Assembly: GCA_022564475.1 (NCBI GenBank)
Contig: JADFLJ010000002.1
Location: forward strand, 1 to 45,664
DNA: 45,664 nucleotides
DNA from: Pseudomonadota bacterium
GTDB lineage: Bacteria > Pseudomonadota > Gammaproteobacteria > Steroidobacterales > Woeseiaceae
Direction: 5' to 3'
Under the pieces are notes generated by a model, which was given only the letters and a program-made list of their open reading frames with translations, made no database searches and was not told the DNA's origin. This document shows, one piece after another, positions 1 through 12,553 of this stretch. Position 1 is the stretch's first letter, and each line of letters starts with the position of its first letter. The translations under genes were made by a program, and so were the position numbers.

Positions 1-1
1 T

Positions 2-1843
2 GCGAGCCTGAATCGCTTTCAAAATATTCGCTCGGCGAGTTTTCGCGCATGGACCGAAGAGGGCACTGGAATTTATGTGTCCACACGTTTTGGTGATGTG
101 TCGCAGCTGCATCGTGTTGACATGCCTGGTGGTGCACGTCATCAATTAACCTTTAATACAGAGCCCGTGGGCGGCATTACGGGCCAGCCCCGGGGGTCGG
201 CACTCGCAGTCACGCGAGACGCCGGCGGCAGCGAATTCACGCAGATTTTTCTGTTCGACCCGGAGTCGGGACAGGAAACCCTGCTCACGGATGGTGAGTC
301 GCGAAACGGAGCCGTGCAGTGGGACAGGGACGGGCGTCGATTCGCCTACAGGAGCACGCGCCGCAACGGCGCATCGAACGACATCTGGCTCATGGACCCG
401 GACGATCCGGACAGCGCCGAAATAATTCTGGAGTCGCAGGACGGTAGCAGCTGGATGCCGTCGGAATTCTCCGCTGCGGGTAGTCGGCTGCTGGCGCTGA
501 ACTACGTCAGTAACAGTGATGCACGCGTGCATCTTGTGGACCTCGATACACGTACACACACCCTTCTCGCGGGTGGCACAGGCCATGCCAGTAGTAACTA
601 TCCGGTGGCATTCGATGACGAAGCCGAGGGCTTCTGGCTCGTTACGAACCAGGGCAGCGATTTCGACAAGCTGGCCTGGCAGTCACTGGAGCCCGGCGCT
701 GAAGTGGAGCTGGTGACAGCCGATATTCCGTGGAATGTGTCGGGTGTGGAGATCAGTCATGATCGGCGGCGTCTTGCATTTTCGATAAATGAAAACGGTC
801 GCTCGAGTGTTTACCTGCTCGACACCCGCACGCGCCAATACAGGAAAGTCGACAACATCCCCATCGGCGTTGCATACGGGCTAAGCTTTAGTCCCGCCGA
901 TGACCGGCTCGCAATTACGCTGAACACGCCGTCAACACCGAGCGATACCTTTGTACTTGATCTGGGCTCAGAGCCGCTCACGCACGGGAAGCTGACGCGC
1001 TGGACCTACAGCGAGATTGGCGGACTTAATGCGACGCTGTTTCGCGAGCCGGAGCTGATTCATTATGAGACCTTCGATGAAATAGACGGCAAGGCCCGGG
1101 AAATTCCGGCGTGGATATACAGGCCGGCGGGCGACGGCCCATTCCCGGTTGTCATATCGATTCATGGCGGGCCAGAGAGCCAGGCCCGACCGACCTTCAG
1201 CTCTACCTACCAAATGTGGATGCAGGAATTGGGTGTTGCAATCATCGTGCCCAATGTTCGCGGCTCGAACGGTTACGGTAAAGCTTATAAGGGTCTCGAT
1301 AACGGCTTCAAGAGAGAAGACTCTGTTCGAGACATCGGCGCGTTACTGGACTGGGTTGCTACGCAGTCCGATCTGGACGCGGGCCGCGTAGCTGTATTTG
1401 GCAGCAGTTACGGCGGTTACATGGTGCTTGCAAGCGCCGTACATTTTAGCGATCGTCTGAAGGCGGCCGTTGATATCGTCGGTATCAGCAACTTCGTGAC
1501 CTTTCTCGAAAACACGCAGGATTATCGGCGTGACCTGAGACGGCCGGAGTACGGTGACGAGCGCGACCCGGAAATGCGGGCGTACCTGCAAAAAATCAGC
1601 TCGCTTAACAATGTTGAAAAAATAGACGTGCCGATGTTCATCGTGCAGGGTGAAAACGATCCGCGTGTCCCGGTAACCGAGGCCGCACAAATGGTCAAAG
1701 CGCTGCGTGAACAGGGCGGACTCGTCTGGTATATGAATGCGCTCAACGAGGGGCACGGATACCGCAAGAAAGAAAATCGCGACGTGTATCAGCAAGCGAC
1801 CGTGCTGTTCTTGCGAGACCACTTATTGCAGGAGGGCCTGTAG
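2..1843 (+). CDS. S9 family (prolyl oligopeptidase-type) serine peptidase, 5' end cut by window
   Basis: Serine peptidase of the prolyl oligopeptidase family, which cleaves short peptides or acyl-peptides. The visible part begins inside the N-terminal beta-propeller and ends with an alpha/beta-hydrolase domain. The nucleophile elbow is GSSYGGYM (Ser near residue 444 counted from base 77), the acid lies in QGENDPRVP, the His in NEGHGY, and HGGPE fits the oxyanion region. The frame stays open to base 2 with propeller-like sequence (FRAWTEEGTGIYVSTRFGD), so the GTG at 77 is internal and the true start with any signal peptide lies outside the window. The stop TAG and the last codons (QEGL) are formed by REP-type repeat sequence. 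It sits where mnmG often stands upstream of rsmG. Substrate is unknown; family assignment is secure. Confidence 0.9.
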   Translation, partial: ASLNRFQNIRSASFRAWTEEGTGIYVSTRFGDVSQLHRVDMPGGARHQLTFNTEPVGGITGQPRGSALAVTRDAGGSEFTQIFLFDPESGQETLLTDGESRNGAVQWDRDGRRFAYRSTRRNGASNDIWLMDPDDPDSAEIILESQDGSSWMPSEFSAAGSRLLALNYVSNSDARVHLVDLDTRTHTLLAGGTGHASSNYPVAFDDEAEGFWLVTNQGSDFDKLAWQSLEPGAEVELVTADIPWNVSGVEISHDRRRLAFSINENGRSSVYLLDTRTRQYRKVDNIPIGVAYGLSFSPADDRLAITLNTPSTPSDTFVLDLGSEPLTHGKLTRWTYSEIGGLNATLFREPELIHYETFDEIDGKAREIPAWIYRPAGDGPFPVVISIHGGPESQARPTFSSTYQMWMQELGVAIIVPNVRGSNGYGKAYKGLDNGFKREDSVRDIGALLDWVATQSDLDAGRVAVFGSSYGGYMVLASAVHFSDRLKAAVDIVGISNFVTFLENTQDYRRDLRRPEYGDERDPEMRAYLQKISSLNNVEKIDVPMFIVQGENDPRVPVTEAAQMVKALREQGGLVWYMNALNEGHGYRKKENRDVYQQATVLFLRDHLLQEGL

Positions 1844-1931
1844 GAGGGCCTTCAGGCCCGAGCGGGTCGCGGTTGTAGGAGGGCCTTCAGGCCCGAGCCC
1901 GGCCAGACCGCAATGCGGCCCGAGCCCGGCC
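1840..1931 (+). repeat. Two tandem type-A REP units plus GC-rich direct repeat
   Basis: Two copies of GTAGGAGGGCCTTCAGGCCC continuing into GAG start at 1840 and 1875 in the same orientation. Each has a small palindromic core (GGGCCT/AGGCCC). A partial head (AGGAGGGCCT) lies directly upstream inside the S9 peptidase coding end. Downstream, a 13-bp direct repeat CCCGAGCCCGGCC occurs at 1892 and 1919. The stop codon of the peptidase gene is the TAG of the first head. Confidence 0.85.
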
Positions 1932-1954
1932 CGACGGTAACGAGAACGTGAGCA

Positions 1955-2575
1955 ATGAAGCAGCTAATCACACAACTCGATCAAGCATTCCCGGATGACG
2001 CGCTGGAAAAATACCGGGTGTTGCTCGACGAACTGCAACGCTGGAACAAGAAGGTCAATCTGACAGCCATCCGAGATCGCGATGAGATGGTCACGGCGCA
2101 CCTGCTCGACAGTCTTGTGGCACGGCCACTGCTCCACGGTGTACGCATTCTCGACGTCGGAACCGGCGGCGGTTTTCCGGGGCTGCCGCTTGCGATTGCC
2201 GAGCCCGATCGCGAATTCGACCTCGTCGACAGCAACAACAAAAAGATTATGTTCGTGCAGCACATGATCGGCCTGCTTGGTTTGGACAACGTCAACGCCG
2301 TGAAAGCGCGCACAGAGGACTATGCACCCGGCTACCGCTTTGATACCGTGATCGCTCGGGCCGTGGCGACCGTGCCGCGGCTCCTGGAATTAGCAGGACA
2401 CCACGTAGGAGAGGACGGAGTGTTCGTTGCCCTGAAGGGCCGATATCCAGCAGAAGAATTAGAACCGTCGCCTGAACACTGGGCATATGAAGTAACGGAA
2501 CTTTACGTGCCAGGACTCGCAGAGGGGTCCCGACACGCCGTGCTTCTGCGACGTGACAACCGGGTAGAAGAATGA
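1955..2575 (+). CDS. rsmG: 16S rRNA (guanine527-N7)-methyltransferase RsmG
   Basis: Cytoplasmic SAM-dependent methyltransferase that makes m7G527 in 16S rRNA. At 206 residues it has the family length. The N-terminal helical part carries WNKKVNLTAIRD, followed by the SAM-binding motif ILDVGTGGGFPGLPLA and the later segment DTVIARAVA, all diagnostic of RsmG (GidB). The start ATG follows a weak purine stretch (GAGAACGTGAGC). The stop overlaps the parA start as ATGA, so translation of the two is probably coupled. The order rsmG-parA-parB is the usual chromosomal arrangement near oriC, but mnmG is not immediately upstream here. Confidence 0.96.
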   Translation: MKQLITQLDQAFPDDALEKYRVLLDELQRWNKKVNLTAIRDRDEMVTAHLLDSLVARPLLHGVRILDVGTGGGFPGLPLAIAEPDREFDLVDSNNKKIMFVQHMIGLLGLDNVNAVKARTEDYAPGYRFDTVIARAVATVPRLLELAGHHVGEDGVFVALKGRYPAEELEPSPEHWAYEVTELYVPGLAEGSRHAVLLRRDNRVEE

Positions 2576-3357
2576 CGCGCATCATTGCTGTAGCAAACCA
2601 GAAAGGCGGGGTCGGTAAAACGACGACCTGCGTAAATCTGGCTGCCTCGCTGGCGGCGACGCAGCGGCGTGTGTTACTGGTTGATATTGACCCACAAGGC
2701 AATGCGACGATGGGTTGCGGTATCGACAAGCGCACCGTTGAAAATTCGACCTGTGATGTTTTGCTTGGCGACGCCACAGCGGCCGATACGATCGTGTCGC
2801 CACCCGAGGGCGGGTTCGCGGTCATGCCCGGCAATGAAGACCTGACGCTGGCGGAAGTAAGCCTGCTGCAGGAAATCGGTCGCGAGATGAAGCTGCGCCA
2901 GGCATTGGCGCCCGTCGTCGGCCTGTACGATTTCATTCTTATTGATTGCCCGCCGTCGATTAACATGCTGACCGTGAACGCACTCACGGCGGCGGACGGT
3001 GTGTTGATACCCATGCAGTGTGAGTACTACGCGCTCGAGGGATTAAGCTCGCTTCTCACAACGATTGAGAAGGTGCGAAATTCAGTCAATGCGGATCTCG
3101 AGGTGTTCGGCATATTGCGGACGATGTTCGATCCACGCATCAATCTCTCGAACGAAGTCTCCATGCAGCTCCTCCAGCATTTCGACAGAAAAGTTTTTCG
3201 CACGGTCATACCTCGAAATATTCGCCTTGCTGAGGCGCCGAGTTTCGGGCGCCCCATCTTGTTGCACGACAGATCATCACGCGGCGCTATTTGTTATCTG
3301 GCGCTGGCCGGCGAGATATTGCGGCGCGAGGATGAGCGTTTGGCTGAGGCCGTATAA
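2572..3357 (+). CDS. parA: Chromosome partitioning ATPase ParA (Soj)
   Basis: Deviant Walker ATPase that works with ParB and parS to segregate the chromosome origin. The 261-residue protein begins with the deviant P-loop KGGVGKTTT, followed by VLLVDIDPQGNAT (Walker A') and FILIDCPPS (Walker B), typical of a chromosomal ParA without an N-terminal HTH domain. It overlaps rsmG by four bases (ATGA) and is followed 38 bp later by parB, so it lies in an rsmG-parA-parB operon. No anomaly seen. Confidence 0.96.
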   Translation: MTRIIAVANQKGGVGKTTTCVNLAASLAATQRRVLLVDIDPQGNATMGCGIDKRTVENSTCDVLLGDATAADTIVSPPEGGFAVMPGNEDLTLAEVSLLQEIGREMKLRQALAPVVGLYDFILIDCPPSINMLTVNALTAADGVLIPMQCEYYALEGLSSLLTTIEKVRNSVNADLEVFGILRTMFDPRINLSNEVSMQLLQHFDRKVFRTVIPRNIRLAEAPSFGRPILLHDRSSRGAICYLALAGEILRREDERLAEAV

Positions 3358-3395
3358 ATACCCGCAGGAGCACAGCTCCTCCGACAGAGAACTGA

Positions 3396-4295
3396 ATGAA
3401 CGCAAGAAAAAGACGATTAGGCCGCGGCCTGGATGCACTGCTGTCGAAGCCGGTTGCTGACATGTCCGCTGCCAGCACCGACAAAGCGGCCTCCGGCGAC
3501 GCTTTGCGAAACATTCCCGTGGATCTGTTGCAGCGCGGCCAATACCAACCGCGTGTCGACATGCGCCAGGACTCGCTGGAGAACCTCGCGGCGTCGATTC
3601 GTGTCCAGGGTGTTGTGCAGCCGATCGTTGTGCGGACCATTGGTGCAGACGGACCGTCACAGCGTTACGAAATCATCGCGGGCGAGCGTCGCTGGCGTGC
3701 CGCACAACTGGCCGAGCTGGACGAGATTCCGGCCATCGTTCGCAAGATTGCGGATGAAGACGCTATTGCAATCGCGCTTATCGAGAACATACAGCGTGAA
3801 AACCTGAATCCGCTGGAAGAGGCGCGTGCGCTCGATCGGCTGATTCGGGAATTCGATCTGACCCACGCGGAAGCTGCGACGGCCGTTGGTCGTTCGCGTG
3901 CAGCGGTGAGCAATCTGCTGCGTTTGCTGGAGTTATCCGATAAGGTCAAATCGTTGCTTGAAGAGCGGCAACTGGACATGGGCCATGCGCGTGCGTTGTT
4001 GTCGATCGGCGATTCCCTGCAGCAGTACGATGCAGCGCGCCAGGTCGTGCGCAAGGGGCTTTCGGTTCGCGACACCGAGAAACTGGTTAAGCACATGCTG
4101 GATGCAAAAATCGGCAAGTCAAAGACCAAAGCTGCGTCTACGGGCGATGCGAACATTCGTCGTCTGGAAATAGACGTCTCCGAGAAGATCGGCGCCCGAG
4201 TGCGGGTCGAACACCGCAAAAACGGCTCCGGCAGGCTCGTGATTCCTTACAATAGCCTCGATGAACTCGACGGTATCCTCAAACACATCCGGTAG
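3396..4295 (+). CDS. parB: Chromosome partitioning protein ParB (Spo0J)
   Basis: CTP-dependent DNA clamp that loads at parS and spreads, partner of ParA. At 299 residues it has the usual length. The N-terminus has the ParA-interacting GRGLDALL motif, then the CTP-binding ParB/Srx domain with GERRWRAAQLA and ENIQRENLNPLEEA, a helix-turn-helix around THAEAATAVGRSRAAVSN, and a C-terminal dimerisation region ending in IPYNSLDELDGIL. The TAG stop is part of a REP head (GTAGGAGGGC), so the repeat directly abuts the final Arg codon. No convincing full parS site was found in the window. Confidence 0.96.
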   Translation: MNARKRRLGRGLDALLSKPVADMSAASTDKAASGDALRNIPVDLLQRGQYQPRVDMRQDSLENLAASIRVQGVVQPIVVRTIGADGPSQRYEIIAGERRWRAAQLAELDEIPAIVRKIADEDAIAIALIENIQRENLNPLEEARALDRLIREFDLTHAEAATAVGRSRAAVSNLLRLLELSDKVKSLLEERQLDMGHARALLSIGDSLQQYDAARQVVRKGLSVRDTEKLVKHMLDAKIGKSKTKAASTGDANIRRLEIDVSEKIGARVRVEHRKNGSGRLVIPYNSLDELDGILKHIR

Positions 4296-4339
4296 GAGGG
4301 CCTTTAGGCCCGATGGGTCGCGGCTCAAGCCGCTCCTAC
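4292..4339. repeat. REP pair: type A forward facing type B reverse, between convergent parB and EAL gene
   Basis: A type-A unit (4292-4313, GTAGGAGGGCCTTTAGGCCC then GA) faces a reversed type-B unit (4319-4339, CGCGGCTCAAGCCGCTCCTA then C). The heads GTAGGAG and CTCCTAC are complementary, so the pair can fold as two small hairpins on a common stem. It fills the whole gap between two convergent genes and provides the TAG stop codon of both. It may act as a bidirectional transcript-end structure; that role is inferred. Confidence 0.85.
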
Positions 4340-5502
4340 GCGACGTCTTCTTCGTTGCGTTGTTCTCTGCTGGAATACACGCGGCGAATTATGTGCGGCA
4401 ACACGGCCTCTGAAATCAGGAAGCCCTGCATCTTGTCGCACTTGATGGTTTTCAGAAACTCGAAAGTCTCCTGATCTTCTACGCCCTCAGCACACACGGA
4501 CATGCCCAGATTGTGGGCCAATCCCGTCACGGCAGCCAGAACGGCGCGCCTGGTAGAATTCTGTCGAGCGAGCTTTAGTGCCGAGGCGTGAATCTTGATT
4601 TCGTCAAAGGGCAGCTGCTCAAAGGTTCCAAGCGATGCGGCGGCTATCCGGAAATCGTCGAGGCACAGTCGGAAGCCGCGCTTGCGCAGGCTGCGCATGG
4701 CCCTCAAGTGGGGCGAGTCTGTATTTGCAAGATCCTCTTCAACTACTTCGAACGTGAAGCTGGCGCACTCAACGCCAAATTCCTTGACGATGCCGGCATA
4801 GCGTTCGCCTATCGACTCGTCGGTGAGCTGACTGGGTGCGAGATTGACGCAGCAGTTGAGAGCCAGGCCCTGTTCGCGCCAGCTAACGAGTTGAGCGGCC
4901 GCTTTGCGCAATACGAATTCGGTGAGCTGGCCCATCATGCCGAAGGCTTCGACCTCGGGCAGGAATTCGAGCGGCCCGATCAGCCCGAGTTCCGGGTGAC
5001 GCCAGCGTACGAGGGCTTCGGCTTCACGCGTCAACCATTCCGTGCCGGCATTGCGCTCCACCTTTGGCTGGTAGCGGACTACAAATTCGAAATTGTCGAA
5101 CGCCGACTCAATCTCCCGGCGAGACAACTTGAGCATGCGGCGGCGACAATGCCTGGCGGCGGCGGCAAGGCGCTCGAAATTAAAGCCGGCCCCAATCCAC
5201 TCGATATTCGATAACTCGCCGAGGCTTGCATATGCTCTGGCCTTGTCGCTGGAGCTCAGCGACAGACGATCCGCAGCGATGATGACGCCAAACGGCGCCC
5301 GATCGTCGGCGGCCTGCAGGGTTTTAATCGCCGTGTCAGTGAGGTCATCTTCGGTGAGCAGCAGGACACGACGCGATTCGCCCACCATGAGTTCGGCGAG
5401 TTTTTGATCCGTGGAGAAATAGCGCAGGGAAAAACTCATTTCTCGCACGACATCGGTCAGTGCTTTGGACCCTCGTGAGGCCTCGCTGGCGATCAGCAGC
5501 AT
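4336..5502 (-). CDS. EAL-domain protein (c-di-GMP phosphodiesterase or receptor), atypical loop 6
   Basis: The 388-residue protein has an N-terminal domain of about 130 residues that resembles a degenerate receiver-like fold, then a C-terminal EAL domain that normally hydrolyses cyclic di-GMP. The eight residues expected for metal binding and catalysis are visible: E162 (EALVRW), N220, E252, D282-D283, K303, E339 (AEGVE) and Q359 (MQGF). However, the canonical DFGTGYSSL loop reads DFRIAAASL and KID reads KIH, so activity or its dimer-based control may be altered. The start has a good ribosome site (CGGAGCGAACG). It stands alone on the minus strand between parB and the atp operon, which is not a usual neighbour there. 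No membrane segment is seen. Confidence 0.88.
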   Translation of the reverse strand: MLLIASEASRGSKALTDVVREMSFSLRYFSTDQKLAELMVGESRRVLLLTEDDLTDTAIKTLQAADDRAPFGVIIAADRLSLSSSDKARAYASLGELSNIEWIGAGFNFERLAAAARHCRRRMLKLSRREIESAFDNFEFVVRYQPKVERNAGTEWLTREAEALVRWRHPELGLIGPLEFLPEVEAFGMMGQLTEFVLRKAAAQLVSWREQGLALNCCVNLAPSQLTDESIGERYAGIVKEFGVECASFTFEVVEEDLANTDSPHLRAMRSLRKRGFRLCLDDFRIAAASLGTFEQLPFDEIKIHASALKLARQNSTRRAVLAAVTGLAHNLGMSVCAEGVEDQETFEFLKTIKCDKMQGFLISEAVLPHIIRRVYSSREQRNEEDVA

Positions 5503-5650
5503 CGTTCGCTCCGGGCGGCAGGATTGCTGAAATTATGAGCAGAATAGCGTCGATTCAGCCGGGCAGATGTGCGCCAGGTCGCATTGCGGCAAATCGCAGT
5601 ATTGGCGAAAGAGAAGGTCCGAAGACGCTGCCAAATAAGGGGTTTTTCGG

Positions 5651-5679
5651 TTGCCATGCCAACGGCGCGCCACTATAAT
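5651..5679 (+). promoter_or_regulatory. Sigma-70 promoter of the ATP synthase operon
   Basis: TTGCCA (5651-5656), a 17-bp spacer and a perfect TATAAT (5674-5679) precede atpI by about 105 bp. The sequence just after the -10 is GC-rich (GCGCAC), a discriminator type often linked to growth-rate and ppGpp control. The rest of 5503-5784 carries no gene; its first part must hold the promoter of the divergent EAL gene, which I cannot pinpoint. Confidence 0.75.
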
Positions 5680-5784
5680 GCGCACGCTTGATACAGGCTC
5701 GCCTGGAAACACCGTAAGACTAGCGCCACAAGCCGAGGGCAGTGCCCGTTGGACGTGGCGTTTTTAGTGCCGGAGGCAAACAAA

Positions 5785-7030
<1,246 letters not shown>

Positions 7031-7076
7031 TTATTATTACTTTACATTTCAATAAGTTGGACGAAGTCCTCTTTAG

Positions 7077-7364
<288 letters not shown>

Positions 7365-7386
7365 TACCAGACAGGTCCGTTGTGAC

Positions 7387-7430
7387 GTAGGAGGGTCTTC
7401 AGGCCCGATCGCGGCTGAAGCCGCTCCTAC
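7387..7430. repeat. REP pair (type A forward, type B reverse) between atpE and atpF
   Basis: GTAGGAGGGTCTTCAGGCCC continuing into GAT, then the reversed type-B unit CGCGGCTGAAGCCGCTCCTA ending in C, sit in the 95-bp atpE-atpF spacer. The pair is transcribed with the operon and could fold in the mRNA. An effect on differential stability of the highly expressed atpE message is an inference. Confidence 0.85.
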
Positions 7431-7459
7431 AATCATCGCATCAGTGTAGGGAGAGTTCT

Positions 7460-7930
7460 GTGGATATCAATCTAACTTTAATCGGCCAGTCGATCGCGAT
7501 GCTCGTGTTCGTCTGGTTCTGTATGAAGTTCATCTGGCCGCCGATCATCGAAGCGATTGAGGAGCGGCAGAAGCAGATCGAAGACGGCCTTGCCGCGGCG
7601 GATCGCGGCCAGGAGAAGCTGGTGCAGGCACAGGCCGAGGCCGACGAGCTCGTCGAAGAGGCACGCCACCAGGCGACAACAATTCTTGACCAGGCAAATG
7701 CCAGGGCAAACGAAATTGTTGCCGATGGCAAAGCCGATGGCGCTAAGGAACGTGAGCGCCAACTTGCAGCCGCGACGGCCGAGATCGAGCAGGAAAGCAA
7801 TCGTGCACGCGAAGAGTTACGCGGACAGGTTTCAGCGGTCGCACTCGCGGGCGCAGAGAAAATCCTGAATCGCGAAATCGACGCGAAGACGCACGACGAC
7901 ATTCTGGGCAAGCTGGCTCAGGAGCTGTAG
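7460..7930 (+). CDS. atpF: F1Fo ATP synthase subunit b
   Basis: Peripheral-stalk subunit, 156 residues as in E. coli, with one N-terminal membrane helix (IAMLVFVWFCMKFIWPP) and a long charged helix that dimerises and reaches the delta subunit. The start is GTG, preceded by TAGGGAGAG, and yields MDINLTLIGQ, closely matching the family N-terminus. It follows the REP pair and precedes atpH by 6 bp. Confidence 0.96.
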   Translation: MDINLTLIGQSIAMLVFVWFCMKFIWPPIIEAIEERQKQIEDGLAAADRGQEKLVQAQAEADELVEEARHQATTILDQANARANEIVADGKADGAKERERQLAAATAEIEQESNRAREELRGQVSAVALAGAEKILNREIDAKTHDDILGKLAQEL

Positions 7931-7936
7931 GCGCAC

Positions 7937-8494
7937 ATGGCTGACAACAACAGGATTGCACGGCCGTATGCACAGGCCGCATTCGAGCTCGCACATGAGG
8001 CGGGTGAGCTGGCGACATGGTCCGAGGGCCTGGCCCTTGCCGGCCAATTACTCGCGGACGGTCAGGTGGCCGTCTTTCTGAGCAGTCCGTCGCTCGATAA
8101 CGAAAAGCGGCTGGAGTTCCTGACGGGTCTGTTCGCGAAGGCGAAAGCTGATGTGCTGTCCGGCAGCGATAAAAAGGGCACGAACTTCCTGAAGTTGCTG
8201 CTTGAATACGGACGTGTGGCGGTGCTACCAGAGATCGCCGGGCACTTTGAGGTGCTCAAGGCGAAGGTCGAAAACACCGTGGATGTGACTGTCACGTCGG
8301 CAACGGAGCTTTCGGCCGCACAGCAAAAAGAAATTTCGACAGCGCTTCGTGCGCGACTGGGTCGGGACATCAAACTCGAAACAGAAATTGATAAGAGCCT
8401 TATCGGCGGCGCAGTAATACGAGCTGGCGATGTCGTAATTGATGGATCACTGCGGGCGAGGCTAGAGGGCCTCAGCAACGCGCTGATCAACTAG
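7937..8494 (+). CDS. atpH: F1Fo ATP synthase subunit delta
   Basis: Stator subunit of 185 residues that joins the b dimer to the top of the alpha/beta hexamer. The N-terminal helical bundle begins [13 protein letters not shown], and the C-terminal part contains the conserved [20 protein letters not shown] motif, both diagnostic of the OSCP/delta family. The length is normal. It is tightly placed between atpF and atpA (13 bp before atpA, with AGAGAGGAAGAC as ribosome site of the next gene). Confidence 0.95.
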   Translation: MADNNRIARPYAQAAFELAHEAGELATWSEGLALAGQLLADGQVAVFLSSPSLDNEKRLEFLTGLFAKAKADVLSGSDKKGTNFLKLLLEYGRVAVLPEIAGHFEVLKAKVENTVDVTVTSATELSAAQQKEISTALRARLGRDIKLETEIDKSLIGGAVIRAGDVVIDGSLRARLEGLSNALIN

Positions 8495-8507
8495 AGAGGA
8501 AGACAAA

Positions 8508-10049
8508 ATGGCACTCAAAGCTTCTGAAATTAGTCAGCTGATTAAAGAGCGCATCGAGAACTTCGAAGCGACCGCGGAAGCGCGTGACGTAGGTACAGTA
8601 ATTGCTGTTACCGACGGCATCGTGCGTATCCACGGCCTGGCCGACGCACGTTACGGCGAGATGCTCGAGTTCCCGGGCAACACGTTCGGCCTGGCGCTGA
8701 ATCTGGAGCGGGATTCGGTTGGCGCGGTTGTACTCGGCGACTACAAACACATTTCGGAAGGCAACACGGTAAAGACGACCGGTCGTATTCTTGAGGTGCC
8801 GATTGGTGAAGCCTTGCTGGGTCGCGTCGTTGACGCACTCGGCAACCCGATCGACGGCAAAGGCCCGATCGAGGCAGAAGGCAGGGCGCCGATCGAGAAG
8901 GTCGCGCCGGGCGTCATCGCTCGTAAGTCAGTCGATCAGCCCGTGCAAACAGGCCTGAAGGCCATTGACTCGATGGTGCCGATCGGCCGCGGCCAACGCG
9001 AACTGATCATTGGCGATCGCCAGACCGGCAAGACGGCTGTTGCAGTTGACACGATTATTAACCAGCGCGGCAAGGGCATCAAATGCATCTACGTTGCGAT
9101 CGGTCAGAAAACGTCGTCGGTCGCAGGCGTTGTACGCAAGCTCGAAGAAGAGGGTGCGCTTGAGCACACCATTATTGTCGTGGCATCGGCGGCGGAGAGC
9201 GCGGCAATGCAATACATCGCGCCGTACTCCGGTACGACGATGGGCGAGTACTTCCTCGACAAGGGCGAAGATGCACTGATTGTTTTTGACGACCTCACCA
9301 AGCAGGCATGGGCTTATCGCCAGATTTCCTTATTGCTGCGTCGTCCGCCGGGTCGCGAAGCCTATCCGGGTGACGTTTTCTACCTGCATTCACGTCTGCT
9401 CGAGCGCGCAGCCCGCGTTTCCGAGGCGTACGTCGAGGAAGTGTCGGGTGGCAAGATCAAGGGCAAGACGGGTTCTCTGACGGCATTGCCGATTATTGAA
9501 ACACAGGGTGGTGACGTGTCGGCGTTCGTACCAACGAACGTGATCTCGATTACCGATGGCCAGATCTTCCTCGAAACCGACCTCTTCAACGCAGGCATTC
9601 GCCCGGCTATTAACGCTGGCTTGTCGGTGTCTCGGGTAGGTGGTGCGGCACAAACGAAGATCATCAAGAAGCTCGGCGGTGGTATTCGACTCGCGCTGGC
9701 TCAGTTTCGTGAGCTCGCGGCATTCGCACAGTTTGCATCTGATCTTGACGCGGCAACGCGTCAGCAGCTCGCACGCGGCGAACGCGTAACAGAGCTCATG
9801 AAGCAGAAGCAGTACTCGCCATTGTCGGTTGCCGAAATGGCGCTGTCGTTGTTCGCGGCTAACGAAGGCTTTATTGACCCCGTAGACGTCAAGAAAGTGG
9901 TTGCCTATGAAACGGCGTTACACAACTTCGCAAAAGCGAATAATGGCGATGTGCTCGATGCGATCAACGAGACGGGTGATTACAACGACGATATCGCGGC
10001 AAGCCTGAAGGGCATTTGCGAAGCATTTGCCAAGGAAGGCGTTTATTGA
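8508..10049 (+). CDS. atpA: F1Fo ATP synthase subunit alpha
   Basis: Regulatory nucleotide-binding subunit of F1, 513 residues as in E. coli. It shows the N-terminal beta-barrel start ([13 protein letters not shown]), the P-loop GDRQTGKT, and the alpha/beta signature [16 protein letters not shown] including the catalytic-site Arg. A clear ribosome site (AGAGGAAGAC) precedes the ATG. A REP cluster separates it from atpG. Confidence 0.98.
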   Translation: MALKASEISQLIKERIENFEATAEARDVGTVIAVTDGIVRIHGLADARYGEMLEFPGNTFGLALNLERDSVGAVVLGDYKHISEGNTVKTTGRILEVPIGEALLGRVVDALGNPIDGKGPIEAEGRAPIEKVAPGVIARKSVDQPVQTGLKAIDSMVPIGRGQRELIIGDRQTGKTAVAVDTIINQRGKGIKCIYVAIGQKTSSVAGVVRKLEEEGALEHTIIVVASAAESAAMQYIAPYSGTTMGEYFLDKGEDALIVFDDLTKQAWAYRQISLLLRRPPGREAYPGDVFYLHSRLLERAARVSEAYVEEVSGGKIKGKTGSLTALPIIETQGGDVSAFVPTNVISITDGQIFLETDLFNAGIRPAINAGLSVSRVGGAAQTKIIKKLGGGIRLALAQFRELAAFAQFASDLDAATRQQLARGERVTELMKQKQYSPLSVAEMALSLFAANEGFIDPVDVKKVVAYETALHNFAKANNGDVLDAINETGDYNDDIAASLKGICEAFAKEGVY

Positions 10050-10058
10050 GTCGCGGTT

Positions 10059-10145
10059 GTAGGAGGGCCTTCAGGCCCGAGCAATAACGCGGTAGGTAGG
10101 AGGGCCTTCAGGCCCGAGAAGATTCGCGGCTAAAGCCGCTCCTAC
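10059..10145. repeat. Three REP units between atpA and atpG
   Basis: Type-A units start at 10059 and 10096 in forward orientation, and a reversed type-B unit (CGCGGCTAAAGCCGCTCCTA plus C) occupies 10125-10145. The second A and the B form the same facing A/B pair as at other sites. The cluster fills most of the 134-bp atpA-atpG spacer. A trailing AGGCCCGAGAA (10146-10156) looks like a leftover A tail. Confidence 0.85.
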
Positions 10146-10183
10146 AGGCCCGAGAATATGCCCGATGGTTAAACGGAAAAGAT

Positions 10184-12521
<2,338 letters not shown>

Positions 12522-12553
12522 GACGAACCGACGAACCGAAGAGACAGAAAGTT

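Noticed and set aside
7459-7467. DnaA-box-like TGTGGATAT
   Set aside because: Single near match overlapping the atpF start; no cluster of boxes and no AT-rich unwinding region, so no oriC here. The near match TTATCCATA at 17776 is likewise isolated.
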